From the NCBI RefSeq assembly GCF_003049645.1, contig NZ_PYWK01000003.1:124001-188000 (forward strand): 64,000 nucleotides of DNA, written 5' to 3'. Shown here piece after piece: positions 1-8,981 of the stretch; position 1 is the stretch's first letter, and the number at the start of each line of letters is the position of its first letter. Below the pieces are notes generated by a model. That model did no database searches. It saw only the letters and a program-made list of their open reading frames with translations, and was not told where the DNA came from. This DNA comes from Metasolibacillus fluoroglycofenilyticus. GTDB lineage: Bacteria > Bacillota > Bacilli > Bacillales_A > Planococcaceae. The position numbers and the translations under genes were made by a program.

Positions 1-1702
1 TAATCCATATATTATCTTTGCTATACTTGCACCATTAACGATGCTAATAGAAGTGGCAATGGATTTAATACAGCCTGCTATTTTACAGAAAGTCATTGAT
101 AACGGAATTGCAAATGACGATACGAAATATATTATTAGCATGTTTGCGCTAATGATTTTTTGTGCCGTAATAGGATTTATTGGCGCAATTGGCTGTTCTA
201 TTTTTAGCTCTAAGGCGGCAGTTAATTTCGCAACAGATATACGTCAGGATTTATATGAAACAATCACATATTTTTCAGAAAAAAACAAAGACCACTTTAC
301 CTTAGGAAAATTAATTACTAATTTAACGATGGACGTTGAAACTGTTCAACGTGCACTACTTATGCTATTAAAAATATTCGTGCGTGGACCATTTACATTT
401 ATCGGAGCAATCTTTTTCGTTTATTTAACAGCACGTGAATTATTTTCAGTGTTACTTTACGTCGTGCCATTGCTTGCTATTAGCGTAATCGTTATTACAC
501 AGCTTACTGGAAAATTTTTCAGAAAAGTACAAGAAGTAATGGACCAAATGAACACGAAAGTACAGGAAAATTTAGCAGGAATACATGTCATAAAAGCATT
601 TAATCGTAAAACGCATCAAATCAAACAATTTCTAAAAATTAATGGGCGTTTAACAGAAAGAAATATTACAGCAGAACAAGTAGTCGGAATGCTTATGCCA
701 CTAACAGCACTCATTGTAAACATCGGGCTTGTATTTGCACTTTGGACAGGTGCTATCAAAGTAGAAAACAATACAATTGAGGTCGGGGTAATTTTAGCAT
801 TTATCAACTATTTAATGATGATTATGCAAGGTTTAATGAGTTCAAGTAACGTACTCATTCAAATTGCTCGTGCAATCCCTAGTGCTGAGCGTATTGTCAC
901 TGTTTTAGAGGAGCCCAATGATATAGTCAATTTTAATGATTCAATCATAACAAGCCCACAAGGAGAGGTGGAATTTAGAAATGTAAGCTTTTCTTATACA
1001 AAACAGGGAGAACCCGTTCTTAAAAATATTTCCTTTCATGTGAAGGCTGGTGAAACAATAGGCATCATCGGAATGACAGGTAGCGGAAAATCAACAATTA
1101 TAAAAATGCTACCGAGAGTTTTTGATGTTGATAGTGGGGAAATCTTCATCGACCAGCAACCTATCCAAAACTATGATTTGCAAAACTTACGCAATGCAAT
1201 TGGCTATGCCCCACAAAAAGCAGCATTGTTTTCAATGTCTATTGAGGAAAATTTAAAATACGGCAAACTTGATGCAAATATCGAGGAAATAAACGAAGCA
1301 TTAGAAGCTTCATGCGCAGCCGAATTTGTTGATAAGCTTTCAGATAAGGAACAGCATGTGCTTACACAAGGTGCAACGAATCTTTCAGGCGGACAAAAAC
1401 AACGCTTAGCAATGGCACGTGCATTTATTAGAAAACCAGATATCCTTATTTTGGATGATACAACATCAGCAGTTGATGCGATTTCAGAAAGGAAAATTCA
1501 GCAGGCTATCGCGGAAAAGTTCCCTATGAGCACAAAATTCATTGTCTCCTCAAAAGTATCTTCCATAAAAAAAGCAGACCAAATTCTTGTAATAGATGAT
1601 GGCAGACTAGTAGCGTCTGGTAGTCATGAACAATTACTCAAGTTAAGCAAGCATTATCAAGAGATTGTAGCAACACAGGCAGAAAAAGAGGGAGTGATTT
1701 GA
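1..1702 (+). CDS. ABC exporter half-transporter, degenerate-site subunit (5' partial)
   Basis: The frame is open from base 2 through the first in-frame ATG at 41, and the residues before that ATG continue a transmembrane helix, so the true start lies upstream of the window. The visible part is a type IV ABC exporter subunit: N-terminal membrane domain of several helices, then a nucleotide-binding domain with Walker A GMTGSGKST and signature LSGGQKQR. The Walker B region reads ILILDDTTSAVD, with Asp where the catalytic Glu normally sits, and the H-loop reads FIVSSKVSS with no switch His. That is the pattern of the degenerate ATP site in heterodimeric exporters (BmrCD, TM287/288, YfiBC type). 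It is followed one base later by its partner. The substrate is probably a drug or lipid, by inference only. Confidence 0.9.
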   Translation, partial: NPYIIFAILAPLTMLIEVAMDLIQPAILQKVIDNGIANDDTKYIISMFALMIFCAVIGFIGAIGCSIFSSKAAVNFATDIRQDLYETITYFSEKNKDHFTLGKLITNLTMDVETVQRALLMLLKIFVRGPFTFIGAIFFVYLTARELFSVLLYVVPLLAISVIVITQLTGKFFRKVQEVMDQMNTKVQENLAGIHVIKAFNRKTHQIKQFLKINGRLTERNITAEQVVGMLMPLTALIVNIGLVFALWTGAIKVENNTIEVGVILAFINYLMMIMQGLMSSSNVLIQIARAIPSAERIVTVLEEPNDIVNFNDSIITSPQGEVEFRNVSFSYTKQGEPVLKNISFHVKAGETIGIIGMTGSGKSTIIKMLPRVFDVDSGEIFIDQQPIQNYDLQNLRNAIGYAPQKAALFSMSIEENLKYGKLDANIEEINEALEASCAAEFVDKLSDKEQHVLTQGATNLSGGQKQRLAMARAFIRKPDILILDDTTSAVDAISERKIQQAIAEKFPMSTKFIVSSKVSSIKKADQILVIDDGRLVASGSHEQLLKLSKHYQEIVATQAEKEGVI

Positions 1703-1703
1703 C

Positions 1704-3509
1704 ATGTCTAGTCAACAAAAGCAAGGAACTAGAACGGGATTAGAACGTGGAGGGCACTTTCGCGGGCCTGTTGTAAAGCCAAAAAATCAAAAGGCTACTC
1801 TCAGTCGCATTTGGAGTTATTTACGCCAGCAACGATTAGGTATGCTTTTAGCTACCCTTTTTGTTATTACATCCTCTATTCTAAATTTATTAGGACCTTT
1901 ACTTATTGGAATTCTTATTGACCAATATATTATTCCGGGGAATTTATCTGGAACGGTAAGAATGTTAATCATTTTAGCGGTTATTTATATTGCCTCCTCC
2001 CTTTTCTCATGGCTACAAACCTTTGTCATGACGCGCGTGTCTTTAAGGTCGATTCAACGATTGCGAAAAGAGCTATTTATTAAAATTCAAGCAATGCCAC
2101 TTTCATTTTTTGATAAACGACAACAGGGCGATTTAATGAGTAGAATGACAAACGATATTGATAATTTGCATATGGCGTTATCTCAAAGTGTAATCCAAAT
2201 TGTTTCATCATTATTTACAATTATCGGTACGGCAATTGCGATGTTTTACTTAAATTGGATTTTAGCTATTGTGTCACTAACGATTATCCCAGTCATTGTA
2301 CTTATATCGAAACAAATTATTAAAAGAAGTAGTGTCAATTATAAAACAAGACAACGTGACTTAGGTAACTTAAATGGTTATATCGAAGAAACAATTTCCA
2401 ATTCAAATGTAATCACTTTATTTGGAAGGGAAAAGGAAACAATTGAAAAGTTCAAGCTAGAAAATGAAAAATTACGCGCTTCTGCTTTAAAGGCTGAGAT
2501 TATATCTGGCTTTTTAGGTCCGATTAATAACCTTTCAAATAACTTAGGCATCGGGTTAATCATCGGTGTTGGCGCGTTATTAGCTGTATATCAGCTCGTA
2601 ACCGTCGGTGTTATTGCAGCATTCGTCACTTACTCTCGCCAATTTTTCCGTCCAATCAATCAATTATCGAATCTTTTAAATACATTTCAATCTGCCATCG
2701 CAGGGGCCGAACGGGTATTTGAAATATTAGACGAGGAAGAAGAAGTAGCAGATATTTCGAATGCACTTGAAAAAGAGCAATTCGTTGGAAAGGTTGAATT
2801 TCGAAATGTTCACTTTTACTACAGCAAGGCAAAGCCAATTCTCAAAAATATTACGTTCCAAGCTAATGCTGGGGAGACAATCGCTCTTGTTGGTCCGACA
2901 GGCTCTGGTAAAACAACAATTATTCAATTATTAAATCGATTTTATGATGCAAAGCAAGGACAAATTTTTATCGATGATGAAGAGATTACAACATATAAGT
3001 TAGAAAATTTGCGTAGCCATATAGGCGTTGTATTACAAGATACGTATTTATTTTCTGGCACAGTGCGTGATAATATTCGATATGGTAAATTAGATGCAAC
3101 TGATGAAGAAGTGGAACAAGCTGCTAAAATTGCTTATGCGCATAATTTCATTAAATATTTACCTTATGAATACGGTACAATGCTCGTTTCAGGGGGAATG
3201 AATTTAAGTCAAGGACAGCGACAGCTAATTGCAATTGCACGGGCAATTCTTGAAGACCCGGATATTTTAATATTAGATGAAGCGACTTCAAGTGTTGATA
3301 CAATGACAGAAGTGCATATCCAAAAGGGGCTTAACAATTTAATGAAGGGGCGTACAAGTTTCGTTATTGCCCACCGTCTCAAAACAATCGAAAATGCCAA
3401 TCAAATTCTTGTCATTCAAGATGGCTCAATAATTGAACAAGGCAATCACGAAGTGTTAATGGGTAAAAAAGGGTTTTACGCTAATCTACAAAATCAATTA
3501 CAATTATAA
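1704..3509 (+). CDS. ABC exporter half-transporter, consensus-site subunit
   Basis: 601-aa partner of the preceding gene, starting one base after its stop with GAGGGAG just upstream. About 40 N-terminal residues are basic and soluble, six helices follow (roughly residues 40-330), then the nucleotide-binding domain: Walker A GPTGSGKTT, Walker B ILILDEATSSVD with the catalytic Glu, and H-loop FVIAHRL with the switch His. Its signature is LSQGQRQ rather than LSGGQ. In a heterodimer this non-canonical signature faces the degenerate Walker site of the partner, so the two sequences fit one canonical and one degenerate ATP site. YfiC/YheH-like multidrug exporters are the closest known type. A palindromic hairpin follows directly and may end the transcript. 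Confidence 0.92.
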   Translation: MSSQQKQGTRTGLERGGHFRGPVVKPKNQKATLSRIWSYLRQQRLGMLLATLFVITSSILNLLGPLLIGILIDQYIIPGNLSGTVRMLIILAVIYIASSLFSWLQTFVMTRVSLRSIQRLRKELFIKIQAMPLSFFDKRQQGDLMSRMTNDIDNLHMALSQSVIQIVSSLFTIIGTAIAMFYLNWILAIVSLTIIPVIVLISKQIIKRSSVNYKTRQRDLGNLNGYIEETISNSNVITLFGREKETIEKFKLENEKLRASALKAEIISGFLGPINNLSNNLGIGLIIGVGALLAVYQLVTVGVIAAFVTYSRQFFRPINQLSNLLNTFQSAIAGAERVFEILDEEEEVADISNALEKEQFVGKVEFRNVHFYYSKAKPILKNITFQANAGETIALVGPTGSGKTTIIQLLNRFYDAKQGQIFIDDEEITTYKLENLRSHIGVVLQDTYLFSGTVRDNIRYGKLDATDEEVEQAAKIAYAHNFIKYLPYEYGTMLVSGGMNLSQGQRQLIAIARAILEDPDILILDEATSSVDTMTEVHIQKGLNNLMKGRTSFVIAHRLKTIENANQILVIQDGSIIEQGNHEVLMGKKGFYANLQNQLQL

Positions 3510-3510
3510 T

Positions 3511-3566
3511 GGGCGTCCGCCATGCCGTGCAGTTGCCGACATGGCGGACACTTTCGGTGATGTTTG
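3511..3566 (+). repeat. Solo palindromic hairpin with conserved tail
   Basis: Perfect 9-bp stem, GTCCGCCAT at 3515-3523 with ATGGCGGAC at 3541-3549, followed by the tail CTTTCGGTGATGTTTG. The loop GCCGTGCAGTTGCC and the tail resemble the terminal arm of the ~205-bp repeats elsewhere in the window. It may act as a transcription end between the ABC pair and the convergent rsgA, though no strong T-run follows. Confidence 0.6.
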
Positions 3567-3725
3567 TTTAAAGTATCGGCTTGTTAATGATAGAGAGCAC
3601 TTTATTTGAAAGGGTAGCTGGTGGTGTTTCTTCTAAGGTAAGCCTAAGAAACCAGCAACCGCAAGGCTTTCGGCACACCCTCCCGTATTATAGACGAGTT
3701 AGTTTTCTCAGTTTATTATCTATCG

Positions 3726-4793
3726 TTATCCCTTTCTCTTGGATTTCAAGCCTTTTGAAATTTGTTTCCATTTTCGTTGTTCGTTCTGTTTTACTTGTAT
3801 ATCTGTTTTTCGCTCGATATAAGCTAACTCGCGTTGTAGCTTAAAATAGCTTTGAAGACGTGCTTTTTCTAGCATGCCCTCATCGATTGCCTGCTGTACA
3901 GCACAATGCGGCTCTCCCTTATGTGTACAATCCCTAAATCGACATTGTCCTGCTAATTGTTCGATATCTTGGAAGCTTGATGCAAGACTATCCGATTGAT
4001 TCCAAAGCTGCAATTCTCGCATTCCCGGTGTATCGATTAAAGATCCTCCTGAGCTTAACATCACAAGCTCACGATGTGTTGTCGTATGTCGCCCTTTAGC
4101 ATCATCCTCTCGAATGCTCGAAACCTTCATGCGCTCCGTACCTAAAAGTACATTTGTTAGCGTAGACTTCCCAGCTCCTGAAGAGCCAAGCAATGCCCCT
4201 GTCACCCCTTCCGGGAATAATTCGCGCAAACGCTCAAAGCCAATTCCTGTAACCATGCTTGTCACGATAATTTCAACACCAAACGCAACACTTTCCACTT
4301 CCTTAACAGAGTGCGTAGCATCCTTACATAAATCCGCCTTCGTTAAAACGATAACTGGCTTTGCCCCTGAATCCCATGCTGCGACTAAATAGCGCTCTAA
4401 TCTACGAATGTTAAAATCCTCGTTTAAGCTCATTACGAGTAGAACAATATCTACATTTGCTGCTACAATCTGCTCCCCAATTTCCAAGCCTGCTACCTTA
4501 CGTGAAAAGACGGACTTGCGCTCTAGCAGCTTATGAATAATGGCCTTTTCCTCTCCCGGCATTTGCTCCACTAGCACCCAATCCCCTACTGCTGGATAAT
4601 CTTCTCGTGCAAAGGCATTGTATGCAAAATTACCTGCGATTGTTGCAAGCCACTCTCCCTGCTCTGTAACTACACGGTAAGAATGCTTATGCTCTAATAC
4701 AACGCGTGCCGGTGTATATTTTTTGTATTTGTCTTCCAAATTATTAATTTGCTCACTAAAAAATGCTGTTAATCCTAATTTACTTAATTCCAA
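3726..4793 (-). CDS. rsgA: Ribosome small subunit-dependent GTPase A
   Basis: Circularly permuted GTPase that assists late 30S maturation. The start is the TTG at 4793, 7 nt after AGGAGG; the longer open frame to 4865 has no ribosome site and runs through a terminator hairpin. The 355-aa product has an OB-fold N-terminus, then G4 (LTKADL), G1 (GSSGAGKST) and G3 (DTPGMRE) in permuted order, and a C-terminal zinc knuckle (CRFRDC...HKGEPHC) with a basic tail. At 355 aa it is longer than the ~300-aa B. subtilis enzyme, so it may be a second paralogue; this is inference. It lies downstream of metG on the same strand but has its own 350-nt leader, suggesting separate control. Confidence 0.93.
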   Translation of the reverse strand: MELSKLGLTAFFSEQINNLEDKYKKYTPARVVLEHKHSYRVVTEQGEWLATIAGNFAYNAFAREDYPAVGDWVLVEQMPGEEKAIIHKLLERKSVFSRKVAGLEIGEQIVAANVDIVLLVMSLNEDFNIRRLERYLVAAWDSGAKPVIVLTKADLCKDATHSVKEVESVAFGVEIIVTSMVTGIGFERLRELFPEGVTGALLGSSGAGKSTLTNVLLGTERMKVSSIREDDAKGRHTTTHRELVMLSSGGSLIDTPGMRELQLWNQSDSLASSFQDIEQLAGQCRFRDCTHKGEPHCAVQQAIDEGMLEKARLQSYFKLQRELAYIERKTDIQVKQNEQRKWKQISKGLKSKRKG

Positions 4794-5147
4794 TGGTATT
4801 CCTCCTAAAAATGTACATAAAAAAAGTCCTGAGCTGCCATTCAGCAGTTCAAGACTTTTACACACATAGGAGCTTTACTCCATTAACGAACAGGAAACTT
4901 ATTTGTATCTGAATACAAGATAATAACGTTCGTAAAAGCTCGATGAATTCAACTAACAATTAGCAGAAGTGTATTCCACTATTTGAAGTTTCAATCGATT
5001 TAGAGCTAAATAAGTATACGTCAATACGTACACTGTAGGCGTGTGAAAGAGAACAAGCTGAATGGCAGTTTGTCAATCGCAATCATATTCATCATGTCAC
5101 AACACCTACTTCCGATATTTAGTAATTTCAATATACCGAATTATTTT
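4794..5147 (-). promoter_or_regulatory. Structured leader of rsgA with terminator and possible antiterminator
   Basis: On the minus strand an intrinsic-terminator-like hairpin lies just before the rsgA ribosome site: arms 4825-4836 and 4845-4856 pair over 12 bp with two G-U pairs, followed by a run of eight T. The top of this hairpin (CTGCCATTCAG on the plus strand, 4834-4844) is exactly complementary to an 11-nt segment 214 nt upstream in the leader (5058-5068). Pairing of the distant segment would open the terminator, so conditional termination before rsgA is plausible. No T-box sequence or other known riboswitch motif was seen here. Confidence 0.5.
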
Positions 5148-6791
5148 TTAAAAGTCAATTTGATTTGTAATCAATGTATTATATTCTTCCTCAATTCGTG
5201 CCACGTCAATGCGTTCAAACAATGCTGTAACAGCTTGCAATCGCACTTGCACTACAGTCTGTTCCCGCCACTCAATTTCTTCAATTTGTAGCATTGTGCG
5301 AATTTTCTCTGTTGAAAATGGTAAAAACGGCTGTAATAACTGTGCTAAGTTTGCGATGATATACGTACAGGTTGCTATTGTTTGACTGGCACCTCCTGCA
5401 TTATCCTTTACTTGTAGCCACGGCTGTTGCTCATCAAAATAACGATTTGCAGCACGTACATAATTAAAAACTTGCTCTAATGCCTCCTTAAAGTGTCCTT
5501 GCTCAATAAGTGTACCAACGCTACCATATAGCGCAACTGTACGCTGACGAATCACTTTGTCAATTTTCCCATTTGGCACAATCCCGTCAAACGATTTCTC
5601 AATAAACTTCAATGTGCGATTGACAAAATTACCATATGCACCAAGCAATTCTCCGTTATGACTGTAAATAAATTCTCGCCATGAAAAATCAGCATCGCGA
5701 TTTTCAGGTGCATTGGCTGTTAGAAAGTAGCGAATTGAATCTGCATCATATTTTTCAATCATATAAGGAATCCATACCGCCCAATTTTGACTAGTTGATA
5801 GCTTTCTTTTTTCTAAAGTTAAATATTCATTTGAAATAATATTCGTTGGTAATGATGGATTGTTCAGTCCCATTAAAATTGCGGGCCATATTACACTATG
5901 AAACGGAATATTATCCTTACCGTGAATGTAATAGGAGGTTGTTTCCTCATTCCACCAATTTTCTAACACTTCACCATGTTGACGTGTCCACTCCATACTT
6001 GCTGTTAAATAACCTGCGACCGCTTCAATCCAAACGTAAATTTTTTTATCGCGGAAGCCATCTACAGGCACTTCAACACCATTTGGCAAATCGCGTGTTA
6101 CAGCACGGTCTGGAACACCTTCTGCCAGATACCGCTCTGTTAATGCAAGTGCATTATCACGCCAACGCTTTTCACTTTTTGCTCGTTTCACAAATTGCTC
6201 CAAAGTAGTTTGAAATTTGCTAAAGGCAAAATATAAATGCTCCGTTTCTTTTATAACAGGCTTATTACCGCAAATTTTACAGCGCTTTTCCAATAAATCG
6301 AGCGGATCTAAAATGGCTGAACAAGCATCACATTGATCGCCTCTCGCCTTTGCACCACAATTTGGACAAATTCCTTCTACCAAACGGTCAGGTAGAAATT
6401 GTTGGTCTGCTTCACAATAAGCCTGCTCCACCTTTTGGCTATAGAGATGTCCGTTTTCCAAAAGATGTAAAAATAATTGTTGAACAGCTTGGTGATGGTG
6501 TATTGCATCTGTTCGCGTATAAAAATCATAAGTAAAACCTAGCTGCGTAAAGCATTTTTGAAACTCCTCATGATAATGTTCAGCAATTGCTGAGACAGTT
6601 GTATTTTCTTGACTTGCACGAATGGAAATTGGCGTACCATTACAATCACTACCAGATACATATAGCACACGCTCCCCTTTTTGTCGGTAATAGCGTGCTA
6701 AAATATCTCCTGGTAATAATGCTGCAATATGCCCTAAATGCAAAGAGCCATTCGCATACGGCCAAGCTCCCCCAATAACAATTGTCATCAT
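5148..6791 (-). CDS. metG: Methionyl-tRNA synthetase (short, zinc-knuckle type)
   Basis: Class I synthetase charging tRNA-Met. The start is ATG 6791 (or the adjacent ATG 6788), 4 or 7 nt after AAAGGAGG; the upstream extension of the frame lies in the T-box leader. The 547-aa product has HIGH-type HLGH in the N-terminal Rossmann fold, an insertion with three CxxC pairs (CPNC, CDAC, CKIC), and a KMSKS-type loop reading KLSTS. It stops after the anticodon-binding helical domain and lacks the C-terminal tRNA-binding EMAP-like domain present in the ~650-residue synthetase common in Bacilli. This suggests an additional, MetRS1-like synthetase rather than the sole housekeeping one; a search of the whole genome would decide. 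Expression is controlled by a T-box leader. Confidence 0.93.
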   Translation of the reverse strand: MMTIVIGGAWPYANGSLHLGHIAALLPGDILARYYRQKGERVLYVSGSDCNGTPISIRASQENTTVSAIAEHYHEEFQKCFTQLGFTYDFYTRTDAIHHHQAVQQLFLHLLENGHLYSQKVEQAYCEADQQFLPDRLVEGICPNCGAKARGDQCDACSAILDPLDLLEKRCKICGNKPVIKETEHLYFAFSKFQTTLEQFVKRAKSEKRWRDNALALTERYLAEGVPDRAVTRDLPNGVEVPVDGFRDKKIYVWIEAVAGYLTASMEWTRQHGEVLENWWNEETTSYYIHGKDNIPFHSVIWPAILMGLNNPSLPTNIISNEYLTLEKRKLSTSQNWAVWIPYMIEKYDADSIRYFLTANAPENRDADFSWREFIYSHNGELLGAYGNFVNRTLKFIEKSFDGIVPNGKIDKVIRQRTVALYGSVGTLIEQGHFKEALEQVFNYVRAANRYFDEQQPWLQVKDNAGGASQTIATCTYIIANLAQLLQPFLPFSTEKIRTMLQIEEIEWREQTVVQVRLQAVTALFERIDVARIEEEYNTLITNQIDF

Positions 6792-6805
6792 AAATCCTCC
6801 TTTAA

Positions 6806-7100
6806 ATGTAAAAAAACGCCCTAATCTAAAAAGATTAGGACGTTGAATTAACGTGATACCACCTATATTCACTAATAGCTCACACCATTAGCCTCATTCA
6901 GTACGTCGCATGCGAGATACTGCTGCTGTTGTAACGAGTGCCTTTCTCGTCGTAGCCTACTATTCGTTCGGTACGCAGCTCCGAGGCCATTTTCCACTAG
7001 GTTTGTTTGCTTCATTTCCACCATCAGAAGCTCTCTATCAAACGTCCCTACTATACTTTCCTCTTCAACGCTTTTCGTTTCAATTTGAAGTTTATCATAC
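6806..7100 (-). promoter_or_regulatory. T-box riboswitch, Met specifier
   Basis: The minus-strand leader of metG has the ordered parts of a T-box. Stem I with an AGTA loop lies near 7050; a specifier region GAAAATGGCCT has the presumed specifier AUG at 6990-6988 directly before GCC; the T-box core GGTGGTATCACG is at 6863-6852. An intrinsic terminator follows, with arms 6817-6827 and 6832-6842 (CGTCCTAATCT / AGATTAGGGCG) and then seven T. Uncharged tRNA-Met would stabilise the antiterminator and allow metG transcription. The 76-codon open frame through this region (6872-7102) is not a gene. Confidence 0.9.
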
Positions 7101-7126
7101 ATACAAATAAAATAAAATGCAAGCTT

Positions 7127-7603
7127 TTATTCAGCTCTCTTAAATGATTGCTCGCGTGTAATTGGTTGACCAATAAAAACATGGTCTAATATCGCTTCTG
7201 ACGAGCCATTGTGTAGCAACACAATTTCCTGAACATAAGGGAAATTTTCAAAATAAGATTCAGCGAGCGAACCCATAAACATCTGCCCACCAGCTGAGCC
7301 CTGCACCTGTAATACCCCATCATCTAAATTTAATATAAGCGTGCTATCATTATTTGCAAGTTTATAATCTACCAAGTTCACCTGTTCAAAGACAACTTGG
7401 TCAAAAATAAAGCGAATGACGGATTGCTTTATTTCTTCAGGATACTCAACCTCGCGAGGAATAACATACTCTGCATTGGCATCCGATTCATAAACTACAA
7501 TTGTTTGCTCCTGTGTTGCCTCATGGCCTTTTTTAGCATCATTTTGTGAGCAAGCTGTTAATAAAATTAAAACGAATATAGACATCCATAGCCGTTTCTT
7601 CAT
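7127..7603 (-). CDS. GerMN-domain lipoprotein
   Basis: 158-aa secreted lipoprotein with signal peptide and lipobox LLTAC (Cys18), so it is predicted to be anchored to the outer face of the membrane. Residues about 35-155 resemble the GerMN (sporulation/spore germination) fold: an N-terminal strand VVYESD, a VPRE-like segment IPREVEYPEE, then a helix and a LILNLDDGVLQV strand pair, and a Gly-rich turn before a helix ending in the ...FPYVQEIVLLHNG strand. GerM itself carries two such domains; this protein has one. A role in spore or cell-envelope processes is inferred from the family alone. It sits between the metG leader and a repeat element, apparently monocistronic. Confidence 0.75.
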   Translation of the reverse strand: MKKRLWMSIFVLILLTACSQNDAKKGHEATQEQTIVVYESDANAEYVIPREVEYPEEIKQSVIRFIFDQVVFEQVNLVDYKLANNDSTLILNLDDGVLQVQGSAGGQMFMGSLAESYFENFPYVQEIVLLHNGSSEAILDHVFIGQPITREQSFKRAE

Positions 7604-7694
7604 CTAAACCACTCCTTTGTCTTATCTCATAAGGTGAATCCCAGATTTTCTCCCTCACCGCAAATCATTTAGCTTCATCAATCATTTTTTACAA

Positions 7695-7902
7695 GGGGCT
7701 GTTCAAAAAGCCGTGCATAGCTGGCATTTTGAACAGTTGCGATGATGTTTCACAAAATATTGAATCATCTAAGCAGAAAACGTCACTTTTAAAAATGGGA
7801 TGAACATTGGCTTTAGCAGTGTTATCCTTCAGTAAAAGGGAAGCGCTGAAAACATTGATTTCAATGAGGTAGCAAAACAAAATGGACTTCTAGGATAACT
7901 CC
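7695..7902 (+). repeat. MITE-like ~205-bp repeat, copy 1
   Basis: Starts GGGGCTGTTCAAAAAGCC and ends in GGACTTCTAGGATAACTCC, giving imperfect terminal inverted repeats of about 18 bp. The left arm forms a hairpin (TTCAAAA...TTTTGAA) followed by GCGATGATGTTTCACAAAAT. The interior contains GGGATGAACATTGGCTTTAGCAGTGTT and GAAGCGCTGAAAACATTGATTTCAATG-type blocks shared with copies at 24.2, 39.6 and 49.9 kb, which lie in the opposite orientation. It encodes no transposase; a 63-codon minus-strand frame across it recurs partly in other copies and is judged not to be a gene. Confidence 0.85.
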
Positions 7903-7918
7903 AAAATCTTACAGCCTA

Positions 7919-8725
7919 TTAATACGGGATAAATGCAGAGCCCTCAACTATTGTCTGGGCTGGTAAATGCAATAAATCCACTGATATTAAGTCTTTTTTC
8001 TGCTGAAAGGACTTTACTAATCTATACCCAATACAGTAACCAATCCAACTAGGTAATTTCTCATGATTTCCAAATAAATAGGGCTGATGCTTCTCTATAT
8101 CAATTAGCTGTAAAGCTGGTATAAAATGCTCCTGCCAAATCGGCAGCACTTGTTCTACTGTATAATACTTCGTCCATGGTGACAACCATCGCTCACCATA
8201 TAGTTCCTCTACGGCGCATTCTGCCAAGCCTTCAATAACCAGTGAATCTTGTAATGACAATTCATTAGGCTTGCGCTTTAAATAGTATAGACGGCAAACA
8301 TGATTATATTCATGTGCTAACAGTGCGTGTAGCTCATCTACCTGCAATGCTTCAGACACAAATAAAAAAAGCCCGTTCGAATAAGCTATGCCATTTTTCT
8401 TTGGTGCTCCTTTTGTTATTGGAAAAATATAAATTGGTATATCAGGGCCATGCCATAAATTACGCAAGCGCTCATACTCCTGTTCAACAATCGGCCATAT
8501 TTCTCTATTTCGTAATAACCGCTTAGCCTGCCGCCATTCAAATGGTTGAAACAGCCCATTGCTTAATAACTCGTATTGAATGGCCTCTTTGGATGCCCAA
8601 GGAAATAGCTTTTGCAATGGCATACATAACTCATCACAATGGATTTCTACCATCTTTGTAGTGTTTTCTTTGCTACATAATGCAACTACCTTTGCAAGCA
8701 TTGGAGCCGTTTCGATTACGCCCAA
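7919..8725 (-). CDS. DUF2268-like putative zinc metalloprotease
   Basis: 268-aa soluble protein. The start is TTG 8725 preceded by GGTGAGG four bases upstream; an internal ATG nine codons in is the alternative. The hallmark is HEYNH at about residue 140, an HExxH zinc site, with VIEGLAECAVEEL some 25 residues later giving the likely third ligand Glu. This arrangement is typical of DUF2268 'predicted Zn-dependent protease' proteins of Bacilli, which are not well characterised. No signal peptide or membrane segment is visible, so it is presumably cytoplasmic. It is divergent from the iron importer and separated from the GerMN gene by a repeat. The family is assigned with moderate confidence; the substrate is unknown. 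Confidence 0.7.
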   Translation of the reverse strand: MGVIETAPMLAKVVALCSKENTTKMVEIHCDELCMPLQKLFPWASKEAIQYELLSNGLFQPFEWRQAKRLLRNREIWPIVEQEYERLRNLWHGPDIPIYIFPITKGAPKKNGIAYSNGLFLFVSEALQVDELHALLAHEYNHVCRLYYLKRKPNELSLQDSLVIEGLAECAVEELYGERWLSPWTKYYTVEQVLPIWQEHFIPALQLIDIEKHQPYLFGNHEKLPSWIGYCIGYRLVKSFQQKKDLISVDLLHLPAQTIVEGSAFIPY

Positions 8726-8895
8726 TATTCCTCACCCTTTTTCCTTAACCTATGCGATGAATGATTGGCGTGTGTCTATCAATGAATTTGCAATACACGC
8801 TAATTTTTCACTGTAAAATAGTGATAGTAATGTTTTATTTTATTATGTTCCTTCTCGTACAACTACTATTTCCAATGGGAAAACGAAAAATTCAG

Positions 8896-8952
8896 TTGAC
8901 TTTTACTGAAATAATAGTATTATTTTTTTGAGTGATAAAGATTCTCATTATC
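8896..8952 (+). promoter_or_regulatory. Sigma-A-like promoter overlapped downstream by a Fur box
   Basis: TTGACT (8896-8901) and TATTAT (8918-8923) are 16 bp apart. Immediately downstream, GATAAAGATTCTCATTATC (8934-8952) matches the 19-bp Fur consensus GATAATGATAATCATTATC in 16 positions. Iron-loaded Fur bound here would block initiation of the siderophore importer operon. Confidence 0.85.
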
Positions 8953-8981
8953 AACTTAGAAAATTAAGTGAGGGAAATAAA

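Noticed and set aside
3581-3844. 87-codon plus-strand frame between the ABC pair and rsgA
   Set aside because: It overlaps the 3' end of rsgA on the opposite strand and lacks a ribosome site.
6872-7102. 76-codon minus-strand frame upstream of metG
   Set aside because: It runs through stem I and the specifier region of the T-box leader and has no protein-like features.
7689-7880. 63-codon minus-strand frame
   Set aside because: It lies inside a MITE-like repeat; fragments of the same translation recur in other copies.
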